Assembly: GCF_949298305.1 (NCBI RefSeq)
Contig: NZ_CASFWU010000044.1
Span: forward strand, 1 to 22,110
Source: an uncultured Bacteroides sp.
GTDB lineage: Bacteria; Bacteroidota; Bacteroidia; Bacteroidales; Bacteroidaceae
DNA length: 22,110 nucleotides
Direction of reading: 5' to 3'
Every line of letters starts with the position of its first letter. The stretch's first letter is position 1. The notes beneath the pieces were generated by a model. The model saw only the letters and a list, made by a program, of their open reading frames with translations. It was not told where the DNA came from and did not search any database. The position numbers and the translations under genes are program-made. This document shows, piece by piece, positions 16,020 through 22,110 of the stretch.

Positions 16020-17957
16020 TCATTCTTTTTTAGCCGTTCCATCCGTCAACCGTATTGTCAGTATGGTGAGGTCGTCGCTTTGGGGAGCTTTGCCGACAAA
16101 AGCATTGATTTCCCGATGGATTGCGAGGGTGAACGTTTGCGCATCTTTTCCAATGTGTGTCTGAATCGCTTTGATAAGCCGTTCTTCGCCATAGAGTTCG
16201 GTAGCCTGGTTTTCGGCTTCGGTTGCACCGTCGGTATATAAGAATAAGGTGCTGCCTTTGCGAAGTGTCAGCTTCTGTCCTGTATATTCAAATCCCGGTA
16301 TCAGTCCGACAGGAATGTTGGGCAGGGGCTTCATATAATGGGGCGTGTCGTTTCCATCGCTGATGACGGGCGGATTGTGTCCGGCGTTGCAGTAAGACAG
16401 TTCGCCGGTCTTGAGGTCAATGATGCCCGTGAAGAGGGTAACAAACATGTTGGCTTCGTTGTTCTCGGCCATGGTTTCATTGAGTGCACGTACAATTTCC
16501 GCCGGGTTGTCCTGTTTCATGGCAATCATGCGGTACAGGCTGCGGGTGATGGCCATGAACAGCGAGGCGGGCACCCCTTTGCCCGAAACGTCACCAATGA
16601 TAAAATGCAGTTCCTCATTCTGGATGAAGAAGTCGTACAGGTCTCCGCCCACTTCCTTGGCCGGTGTGAGTTGCGCGTAGAGGTCCACGTCTTTTCTTTC
16701 GGGGAAAGGCGGGAAAGTCTTGGGCACCATGCCCATCTGTATATTGCTGGCAATGCGCAGTTCGCTTTCAATCCTTTCCTTTTGGGAAGTGGTCTCGGTC
16801 AGTTCGCGGATGTACTGTGCCAGCGACTGTTGCATGTATTTGAATGATTGGTACAGCGTCTGCATCTCGTCGTGCGTGCGGATGCGGGGCAGCGGTGCGT
16901 CCAGCCGTCCGTGGGCTATCTCCACTACTGCGTCGGAGAAACGTTTCAGGGGGGTGCTGACCCGCTTGATGACCAGGATGCAAATCAGCAGGATGAGCAG
17001 CAGTCCGGCCGCAAATACGCCGATGAGGGCTGGTTGCAGTTCATCGAGTGCGGCAAAGATGTCGCGGTGCGGGCATACGATTCCCATTGACCACTGTGTG
17101 CGGGGCAGGGGGCCGTAGACCACGTAGGAGAGGGTATCGTCGTTTTGTAGGGTGGCCAGTCCGTGACATCCCTCTATCATGGCCTTGCCTATCTGGCGGA
17201 CGGTGGTGTCTCTCATGCCGACTGTGGCCGTAAAGACCGTCTCACACAGAATGCGTTCAGGGTTGGGATGGACAATGTAGGCACCGCCGCGTCCTATCAG
17301 AATGTTGTAGGAACTGGCAAACGGTTGGATGCCGAGCACCTCTGCCGTGAGTTCCTTCAGGGAGATGTCGGCGGTGAAGATGCCTATGAAGCGGTGGTCG
17401 GCATCGTAGATGGGCTTGGAGAAGGTGCTCATGGTCATCCGGCCTCCTCCCTTGTCAAAATAAGGTTCGCTCCAATAGCTCCGGTCCAGCAGTTTGGGTA
17501 TCTGGTACCAGTCCATGTAGTGATAGTCGTATGCCTCCTGTCCCAGTTGGATGGTGCGGATGGAGTCGTTGCTGCGGTAGGAGTAGGGTGAGAAGTAATG
17601 TCCGTACTGCGGATAGTAGTCGGGCTCGAACGCAATGGCACATCCGGCAATGCCGGGATTGTTTTCCAGCACCTTGCGTGTGATGGCATACAGCTGTTCC
17701 GGGTGCTCCAGATTCTCCCTCACCAGCCATTCCGTGTTGTCGAGGGCCGTTTCCACCTGTTGCAGGATGTTGTCCATGCGGTTGATGGTTCCTTCCAGTA
17801 CGCTTTCGGCCCTCGATACTGCCTCTTCCTTCAGCGTGTGGTACGAATGGTAGTAGATGACGGCAAACGTAAAGCTGAAAACCAGGGCGGCCGTCAGTAC
17901 GATATACAGGCTGAGCCGTGTGGAGAACGAGTTGAAACGGAATAATACTTTATTCAT
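16020..17957 (-). CDS. Cache-HAMP-PP2C (SpoIIE/RsbU-like) membrane serine phosphatase
   Basis: A 645-residue inner-membrane sensor phosphatase. TM1 is at about 14-35. A periplasmic domain of about 270 residues follows, with double-Cache features (YHYMDWYQIPKLL, WSEPYFDKGGGRMTMSTFSKPIYD, FIGIFTADISL). TM2 is at about 309-331, HAMP at about 331-385, a short coiled segment, then a SpoIIE-type PP2C domain (about 420-640). Metal-binding acidic residues are visible: D439 and D442 (EVGGDLYD), D456 (GDVSGKG), D576 (YTDGATEA), D628/D629 (QSDDLTIL). Family enzymes dephosphorylate a STAS antagonist and so set off partner switching; the STAS protein two genes upstream is the likely substrate. The start overlaps the end of the solute-binding-protein gene by 8 bases, and it is the last gene of the operon. 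An alternative Met does not fit TM1 better. Confidence 0.93.
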   Translation of the reverse strand: MNKVLFRFNSFSTRLSLYIVLTAALVFSFTFAVIYYHSYHTLKEEAVSRAESVLEGTINRMDNILQQVETALDNTEWLVRENLEHPEQLYAITRKVLENNPGIAGCAIAFEPDYYPQYGHYFSPYSYRSNDSIRTIQLGQEAYDYHYMDWYQIPKLLDRSYWSEPYFDKGGGRMTMSTFSKPIYDADHRFIGIFTADISLKELTAEVLGIQPFASSYNILIGRGGAYIVHPNPERILCETVFTATVGMRDTTVRQIGKAMIEGCHGLATLQNDDTLSYVVYGPLPRTQWSMGIVCPHRDIFAALDELQPALIGVFAAGLLLILLICILVIKRVSTPLKRFSDAVVEIAHGRLDAPLPRIRTHDEMQTLYQSFKYMQQSLAQYIRELTETTSQKERIESELRIASNIQMGMVPKTFPPFPERKDVDLYAQLTPAKEVGGDLYDFFIQNEELHFIIGDVSGKGVPASLFMAITRSLYRMIAMKQDNPAEIVRALNETMAENNEANMFVTLFTGIIDLKTGELSYCNAGHNPPVISDGNDTPHYMKPLPNIPVGLIPGFEYTGQKLTLRKGSTLFLYTDGATEAENQATELYGEERLIKAIQTHIGKDAQTFTLAIHREINAFVGKAPQSDDLTILTIRLTDGTAKKE

Positions 17958-18915
17958 GGCCTTCTGTCAATAGTTGGTAACTTACCGGTTTTTCCAGTAT
18001 GCCGCCTTCCAGAAGCACCCGGTTGGCCTGGTCTACCGATTCGGGCTTCAGCCTGAAGGTCATCCGTCCGTCCGTGGGGTCATGGAGCAGGCGGAGGGTC
18101 TCTTCGAGCAGGTATTTCTGTAAGACGATGTTGGTGCCTGTTTCCTGCATACGGATGTAGCGCACGGCAATGTCGAGCGCCTCTTCCGGATGGGCGGCTG
18201 CCCATTCCCAGCCTTTGCGGGAGGCTTCGGCAAATTTGGTTGCCATCTCGCGGTGTTTGCGATAGAATTCGCGGGTGACATAGACACCGTCTTCGGGGAT
18301 GTCATAGCCTATGCGGCTGAAGCGGATCACCTTTTCCTCGTTCAGTTCCACCCCCGAGAACAGCAGCTGGTAATATTCGTTGTAGCTGGTGGCCAGTGTG
18401 CCGTCAATGGCTCCCGATATGAACAGGTTGATGTTCTGGATGAAGGGAATCCATTCAATCTGTAGCGAGAGGATGTGGTCTGCGGCCTGAGCCGTTACGG
18501 CAAAGTTCGTCTTCCAGCAACCGATGCGTTTGCCGCGCAGGTCACGGATGTCCTTGACGGGCTGGCGTGAAACGAGCAGCAGGGACGATTGTTGCGAGGT
18601 CTGCAGGATGTTGACCAGCGGAGCGCCTTTCCCCATTTCGCACAGAGCTTGTGCCAGCTGCATGGTGATAATCTGGCTCTCGCCGCTTTTCAGGTACTCG
18701 ATGGCAGGCTTGGAGGTTGAGGGTTGCTTGATTTCAACCTCCAGCCCGGCATCGGCATAGTAACCTTTTTCTTGTGCCACGTAGTAGCCTGCAAACTGGC
18801 ATTGCGAAGTCCACTGGGGAGTGAAGACAATCTTTCTCCGTTCCTCAGGTTCTTCTCCATGCAGGGTGGCGGCACAGGCAAGCAGTGCGGTCAGTATGAG
18901 CAGAAGTTGCCTCAT
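17950..18915 (-). CDS. NMT1/THI5-like periplasmic solute-binding protein without ABC partners
   Basis: A 321-residue exported protein. An N-terminal hydrophobic signal (RQLLLILTALLACAATLHG) is followed by a mature part starting near EEPEERRK. LLAC could be a lipobox (Cys14), but cleavage after LHG is equally possible. The fold signature KIVFTPQWTSQCQFAGYYVAQEKGYYADAGLEVEI is typical of NMT1/THI5/SsuA-like type 2 binding proteins for pyrimidines, sulfonates and similar small molecules. Further matches are IEYLKSGESQIITMQLAQAL and VKDIRDLRGKRIGCWK. No ABC permease or ATPase gene lies in the window. It starts in a 4-base ATGA overlap with the STAS gene and ends in an 8-base overlap with the Cache phosphatase gene. 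That points to a sensory role, presenting ligand to the phosphatase, rather than uptake. The ligand is unknown. Confidence 0.87.
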   Translation of the reverse strand: MRQLLLILTALLACAATLHGEEPEERRKIVFTPQWTSQCQFAGYYVAQEKGYYADAGLEVEIKQPSTSKPAIEYLKSGESQIITMQLAQALCEMGKGAPLVNILQTSQQSSLLLVSRQPVKDIRDLRGKRIGCWKTNFAVTAQAADHILSLQIEWIPFIQNINLFISGAIDGTLATSYNEYYQLLFSGVELNEEKVIRFSRIGYDIPEDGVYVTREFYRKHREMATKFAEASRKGWEWAAAHPEEALDIAVRYIRMQETGTNIVLQKYLLEETLRLLHDPTDGRMTFRLKPESVDQANRVLLEGGILEKPVSYQLLTEGHE

Positions 18916-19226
18916 TGGTCATTCTCCACCGTGAAGAATGCGCTCATTCCCGTAATCTTGAAGATTTCCAGGATGGGGGCGGCAACGTGGTGGAAGATGA
19001 GTCTTCCGCCGTTCTTCATCACCTTTTTCTGAAGGCCCAGGAACAGCCGCAGTCCGGAACTGCTGATGTACTCCAGCTCCTTGCACTCCAGGTGGATGGT
19101 TTCGTGGGTGGCTTCGTCCAGTTCGAAGAATTTGTTTTCACACTTCAGTGCGGCAGCCGTGTCCAGGCGTCCTTTAAGGGTCACCAGGGTGGCATTGCCG
19201 TTGCGTTCGGTAGATATTTCCAGCAT
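18912..19226 (-). CDS. STAS-domain anti-sigma-factor antagonist (SpoIIAA/RsbV-like)
   Basis: A 104-residue single-domain cytoplasmic STAS protein. It has the pattern MLEISTERNGNATLVTLKGRLDTAAA, then IHLECKELEYISSSGLRLFLGLQKKV. Aligned with SpoIIAA and RsbV (DSSGL / DSTGL), the phosphorylatable serine is predicted to be Ser56 in I-S-S56-S-G-L; the preceding Asp of the classic motif is replaced by Ser55. When unphosphorylated such proteins bind the partner kinase and release its client; the kinase inactivates them by phosphorylation and a PP2C phosphatase reactivates them. All three roles are encoded in this operon. It overlaps the binding-protein gene by 4 bases (ATGA). A 152-base gap separates it from the HATPase gene upstream. 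Confidence 0.92.
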   Translation of the reverse strand: MLEISTERNGNATLVTLKGRLDTAAALKCENKFFELDEATHETIHLECKELEYISSSGLRLFLGLQKKVMKNGGRLIFHHVAAPILEIFKITGMSAFFTVENDQ

Positions 19227-19378
19227 AATGATATGTTTTTTATTGCCCGATGAAGCATGTCTTTATCAGTAGGCATCGGTCAGTGGGGAACATTTGCAGC
19301 TGCGTGCCGCTTGTCCGCTGCGTCCTAGGGTGGATTCCGACATGTTCATCTGGCAGGTTTATGGTTGAATGATTGTTC
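19227..19378. other. 152-base gap between the HATPase and STAS genes
   Basis: This is the only sizeable gap in the operon. No TAnnTTTG element or terminator stem was found. A 27-codon minus-strand frame (19266-19349, starting MNMSESTLGRSG) ends 40 bases before the STAS ATG; it has no recognisable similarity and may be chance. Confidence 0.4.
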
Positions 19379-19810
19379 TCAGTCTTTGGGGTGCGGCATC
19401 TCCTTGCAGACAAAGTGCAGGGACAGCACGTTGCGCCCGCTCTCGCGGCGGTAGGTCACCTCGTCCGCCAGGCTCCGTATCAGGTGAATGCCCAGTCCGC
19501 CGATTTCTCTTTCCTCTGCGTTCAGGGTGGTGTCCGCTTCGGGGGCTTCCAGCGGATTGAAGGCACGTCCTCCGTCGCTCACCGTCAAGGTGAACACGTT
19601 GTCCTTCCGCTCGGCCTCCAGGCAGATTTCATGCTCTTCCCGGTCGTCGAAGGCGTATTGCATCACGTTCACCACGGCCTCTTCGATGGCCAGGTTTATG
19701 CGCATTTCCCAGTCGGCCGGCAGTTCAAAACGGTCGATGCACGTCCGGATGAAAGGCTGCAGCCTGGCTGTCTCCTCCGTCTGGTTTTTCAGTTTGCACG
19801 TCATCATCAT
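19379..19810 (-). CDS. SpoIIAB/RsbW-like HATPase (anti-sigma serine kinase type)
   Basis: A 143-residue cytoplasmic GHKL ATPase with the HATPase_c_2 pattern. The N-box is in INLAIEEAVVNVMQYAF (E44 and N48 correspond to the catalytic Glu and Mg-binding Asn). The G1-like box is VSDGGRAFNP (D79). The G2 box is EIGGLGIHLIRSLADEVTYRRESGRN. The length and short form match SpoIIAB/RsbW serine kinases rather than histidine kinases; there is no H-box. It would phosphorylate the STAS protein and hold an unknown client. ATG 19810 lies 7 bases after the carrier stop codon, so the two are translationally close. Three consecutive ATGs (19802-19810) leave the exact start open by one or two residues. Confidence 0.9.
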   Translation of the reverse strand: MMMTCKLKNQTEETARLQPFIRTCIDRFELPADWEMRINLAIEEAVVNVMQYAFDDREEHEICLEAERKDNVFTLTVSDGGRAFNPLEAPEADTTLNAEEREIGGLGIHLIRSLADEVTYRRESGRNVLSLHFVCKEMPHPKD

Positions 19811-19817
19811 TCTATCA

Positions 19818-21605
19818 TCAGAGAGGGAACAGAATGGGGGTGATGAACAGACTGGCGGCCAGGATAATCAGATTCATGAAGAAACCTACCCGCATGAAGT
19901 CGGAGAACCGGTAGCCGCCGGGACCGTAGACCAGCATGTGCGTGGGCGACCCGATGGGTGTGGCAAAGCTGGACGACACGGCTATCATCAGTGCCACGCA
20001 GAAGGTCAGCGGGTTGGCATTGAGCGTGGTGGCTATGTTATAGGTAATGGGGAAGAAGATGGCTGCCGTGGCCGTGTTGCTGGTAAACTCCGTGATGAAC
20101 GTACCCAGCAGGCAGATGCAGGCCATTGCATACATGGGGTCGGTGCCGCAGACGGACAGGATGCTTTCTGCCAGTCGGTTGGCAATGCCTGTGTACTCAA
20201 TGGCGCTTCCCAGACTGATGGAGCCTGCAAACACCATCAGCAGTCCCCAGTCGATGCTGCGGCGAGCCTGGTCGATGGAGCAGCAGCGGCAGATAATCAT
20301 GGCAAAGGCTGCCAGGAAGCTGGCCTGTAACAGCGGTATGATGTCCAGCGACGACAGCAGAATCATGGCCAGCAGGATGAGCGAGGAAACCAGCGTCTTC
20401 TTGCCGCTCTTCACCAGCAGGTCGGTCTCGAAGAACTGGAGGGCCGACGTGGACGAACTTTCTTCTGGATTGAAGTGCTGGGGACACTCCAGCAGCAGGG
20501 TATCTCCCTTCTCCAGGACAATTTCTCTGGGCGAGCCGTTGATGCGTTCGCCTTCGCGGGCCACGGCCACCAGCACCACGTTGTTGCGCTCCTCAAAGTC
20601 AGAGTCGGCCATCCGTGTACCCACCAGCGGGCTGCTGAACTTCACGTGGGCCATTCGCAGCTTGCGGTTGCTGTCTATCTCGTCCAGTGAGAACACATGA
20701 TGGGTGGCGTTCACCAGTTGGTGCGAGTTGCGCAGCTTCAGTATCTCGTCCACCTTTCCGGCAAAAATCAGCCGGTCGCCTCCCATGATGAATTCGTCTT
20801 CATCCACGGGCGAAATGATTTCCTTGTCAAAGCGGATGATTTCAATCAGGTGTCCGCCTTCCACCGTGTCCAGTCCGGCTTCCTTCACCGTCTTTCCGAT
20901 GCACTCGGCCGACGAGGGAACCAGCAGTTCCACCGTATAGTCATTGGTCTCCTCCAGGGCGTCTTCGGGCGACTTGCGCACCGGCAGCAGCTTCTGCATG
21001 GCCAGCATGGACAGCACGCCCACCGCCAGACAGAAGAGTCCTGCAAGGGTAGGGGTGAAGATGCTCAGCTGCACGCCGGTCTGCTCCGTGTAGAAACCCG
21101 AAATCAGCAGGTTGGGCGGTGTACCGATAAGCGTACAGATGCCTCCCATTCCCGAAGCGTAGCTCAGGGGTATCAGCAGTTTGGAAGGGGCGATGTTCAG
21201 TTTCTTGGACCAGATTTTCACCACTTTGATGAAGATGGCCACTACCGTCGTGTTGCTCAGGAAAGAGCTCAGCGCAGCCACAGGAAGCATCAGGCGCAGG
21301 ATGGCCATTTTGAGTGACTTGGGTGTTCCGAGTGCGTACTTGACAATCCATTGCATGGTGCCCGTATGCACCAGACCCGCAATGACCACAAACAAGGCTC
21401 CCACCAGCACGACCGACGACGACGAGAAGCCTGCCAGCACTTGGTTGACGGGCAGCGTGCCGGTGACCAGCAATACGGTCATGGCGCCCAAAAAGACAAA
21501 GTCGGCAGGCAGTTTGGTGCAGAGCATCAGAGTAAAAACCAACAGCACGGTTGCGATGACTATCCATGCGTTCAGTGTAAATCCTAGGAAGATAATACTT
21601 TCCAT
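19818..21605 (-). CDS. SLC13/DASS-family anion transporter with two central RCK_C domains
   Basis: A 595-residue inner-membrane carrier. The first membrane half (1-205) holds the family SNT motif (S117-N118-T119, FLSNTTVVAIF) and GTPPNLL (161-167). Two RCK_C/TrkA_C domains follow in the cytoplasm (about 220-295 and 305-380; FIMGGDRLIFAGKVDEI, LEKGDTLLLECPQHF). The second membrane half (about 400-595) repeats SNT at 509-511 (TEFTSNTATAAIFFP) and TPIGSPTHMLVYGPGGYRFSDF. Relatives carry dicarboxylates, citrate or sulfate with Na+; RCK_C-containing members are often annotated as sulfate/thiosulfate or generic SLC13 carriers, so the substrate is open. It is the first gene of the five-gene minus-strand operon, with its own promoter, followed after 7 bases by the HATPase gene. 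Confidence 0.92.
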   Translation of the reverse strand: MESIIFLGFTLNAWIVIATVLLVFTLMLCTKLPADFVFLGAMTVLLVTGTLPVNQVLAGFSSSSVVLVGALFVVIAGLVHTGTMQWIVKYALGTPKSLKMAILRLMLPVAALSSFLSNTTVVAIFIKVVKIWSKKLNIAPSKLLIPLSYASGMGGICTLIGTPPNLLISGFYTEQTGVQLSIFTPTLAGLFCLAVGVLSMLAMQKLLPVRKSPEDALEETNDYTVELLVPSSAECIGKTVKEAGLDTVEGGHLIEIIRFDKEIISPVDEDEFIMGGDRLIFAGKVDEILKLRNSHQLVNATHHVFSLDEIDSNRKLRMAHVKFSSPLVGTRMADSDFEERNNVVLVAVAREGERINGSPREIVLEKGDTLLLECPQHFNPEESSSTSALQFFETDLLVKSGKKTLVSSLILLAMILLSSLDIIPLLQASFLAAFAMIICRCCSIDQARRSIDWGLLMVFAGSISLGSAIEYTGIANRLAESILSVCGTDPMYAMACICLLGTFITEFTSNTATAAIFFPITYNIATTLNANPLTFCVALMIAVSSSFATPIGSPTHMLVYGPGGYRFSDFMRVGFFMNLIILAASLFITPILFPL

Positions 21606-21706
21606 AATAAATTGAAATAAATATATGAGTAGTTAATGCCGGGCATGTGCTGGTGTTGTGGCAGCAATTTCCCGATTCGGTATTCTCTTTCGCTACAAAT
21701 CTGCTG

Positions 21707-21736
21707 CAAAAGTATAGAAAAATGTTTTTCTGCCAA
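21707..21736 (-). promoter_or_regulatory. Bacteroidetes-type promoter (TTG-19-TACTTTTG) for the carrier/partner-switch operon
   Basis: On the minus strand TACTTTTG (21714-21707) matches TAnnTTTG. TTG at 21736-21734 lies 19 bases upstream as a partial -33 element. The leader to the ATG at 21605 is about 100 bases. This is the only clear promoter found for the five genes. Confidence 0.65.
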
Positions 21737-22001
21737 TCGTTTGGGCTTTAAAAAAAATCGAAAGGCTGGGGTGGGGCATTTGGCAAAGCCATGTGGGGTA
21801 CGTCAATAGCGATAATCTGTTTTTCTACCCTGCAGTCCGTATATAAAGACAGGTAGAGCTCATTCTTGGATATGTGTGCACTTTCGGAACATATTGTACG
21901 CTGTCTGAATATCATTGTCAAGCTTCCTGATTGTTTGCGATTGCTGTGTGAGACTCCTCTTCTGAGCGAAAGAAATTGGAAATAAATAAATTCTAAGAAA
22001 A
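21737..22001. other. Divergent intergenic region
   Basis: Between the carrier promoter (minus) and the riboswitch promoter (plus) no conserved gene was recognised. A minus-strand frame (21860-22096) overlaps the riboswitch and lacks a promoter; it is not called. TTGGCAAAGCC (21780-21790) repeats exactly the 11 bases found in the AspT-like carrier promoter at 11471-11481. Confidence 0.45.
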
Positions 22002-22027
22002 TTTGGTTCCTGATTCAAAAAACTCTG

Positions 22028-22035
22028 TATATTTG
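22028..22035 (+). promoter_or_regulatory. -7 promoter element (TATATTTG) ahead of the cobalamin riboswitch
   Basis: TATATTTG at 22028-22035 matches TAnnTTTG. A TTTG at 22002-22005 could serve as the -33 element, with a slightly long 22-base spacing. Transcription would start near 22041, right where the riboswitch begins. Confidence 0.7.
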
Positions 22036-22040
22036 CTGCC

Positions 22041-22110
22041 GGAATTAGTAATCGTCCCGACAGCTCTGTCGGACGGTGCAAGGGAATCCGGTGCAAGACC
22101 GGAGCTGTAC
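22041..22110 (+). promoter_or_regulatory. Cobalamin riboswitch, 5' part (cut by the window end)
   Basis: The segment contains the conserved core GGTGCAAGGGAATCCGGTGC (22075-22094) and then AAGACCGGAGCTGTAC (22095-22110), the hallmark of adenosylcobalamin/cobalamin riboswitches. TCCGG (22087-22091) pairs with CCGGA (22099-22103). A variable 6-bp hairpin (CCGACA 22057-22062 / TGTCGG 22067-22072) precedes the core. The expected continuation (CCCGCAACTGT and the B12-box region) lies beyond the window. In Bacteroides such elements repress B12 transport (BtuB-type) or corrinoid synthesis genes when B12 is plentiful; the controlled gene is not visible here. Confidence 0.92.

Noticed and set aside
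21860..22096. 78-codon minus-strand frame at the right edge
   Set aside because: It runs through the riboswitch and its promoter on the opposite strand and lacks its own promoter. The C-terminal part (SQTIRKLDNDIQTAYNMF) looks mildly protein-like and could be a remnant, but there is no support.

Overview
This looks like chromosomal DNA from a Bacteroides-type gut bacterium. Many gene starts are preceded by the Bacteroidetes -7 promoter element TAnnTTTG, Shine-Dalgarno sequences are weak or absent, and A/T-rich leaders precede the ATGs. The gene content fits too: a two-subunit B12-dependent methylmalonyl-CoA mutase (succinate-propionate pathway), a LysRS with a C-terminal extension, and an AAA-ATPase-like/PD-(D/E)XK protein of a type abundant in Bacteroides. 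No tRNA, rRNA, insertion sequence, prophage or CRISPR array was seen.

Layout. 1-1885: a small cluster of direct and inverted repeats, then a frameshifted AAA-ATPase-like/nuclease-fold gene (+), then an intergenic hairpin repeat. 1886-7067 (all minus): a HAD phosphatase, pgi, gpsA and lysS, a housekeeping run broken by intrinsic terminators downstream of lysS and pgi. 7187-9460 (plus): a MATE exporter and a cytidylate-kinase-like protein, each with its own TAnnTTTG promoter. 9660-9712: a very strong bidirectional terminator. 9743-11407 (minus): an AspT/YidE-type carrier with two RCK_C domains. 11408-11915: a 508-base divergent promoter region. 11916-15927 (plus): mutA-mutB, followed by a bidirectional terminator.

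16020-21605 (minus) is the most interesting part. It is a five-gene operon-like block, in transcription order: a SLC13/DASS carrier with two RCK_C domains, a SpoIIAB/RsbW-like HATPase, a STAS antagonist, a secreted NMT1/THI5-like solute-binding protein, and a Cache-HAMP-PP2C (RsbU-like) phosphatase. The last three genes overlap (by 4 and 8 bases). This is a full partner-switching relay (kinase, antagonist, membrane phosphatase) joined to a periplasmic binding protein with no ABC permease or ATPase nearby, and to a carrier with cytoplasmic regulatory domains. No sigma factor is encoded nearby. My working model is a ligand-sensing partner switch that controls dicarboxylate or other anion transport or metabolism; this is inference.

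21606-22110: a divergent regulatory region holding the carrier-operon promoter (minus) and, at the right edge, a TAnnTTTG promoter followed by the 5' part of a cobalamin riboswitch, cut by the window end. The gene it controls lies outside. The B12-dependent mutase and the B12 riboswitch are about 6 kb apart, on either side of the sensing operon.
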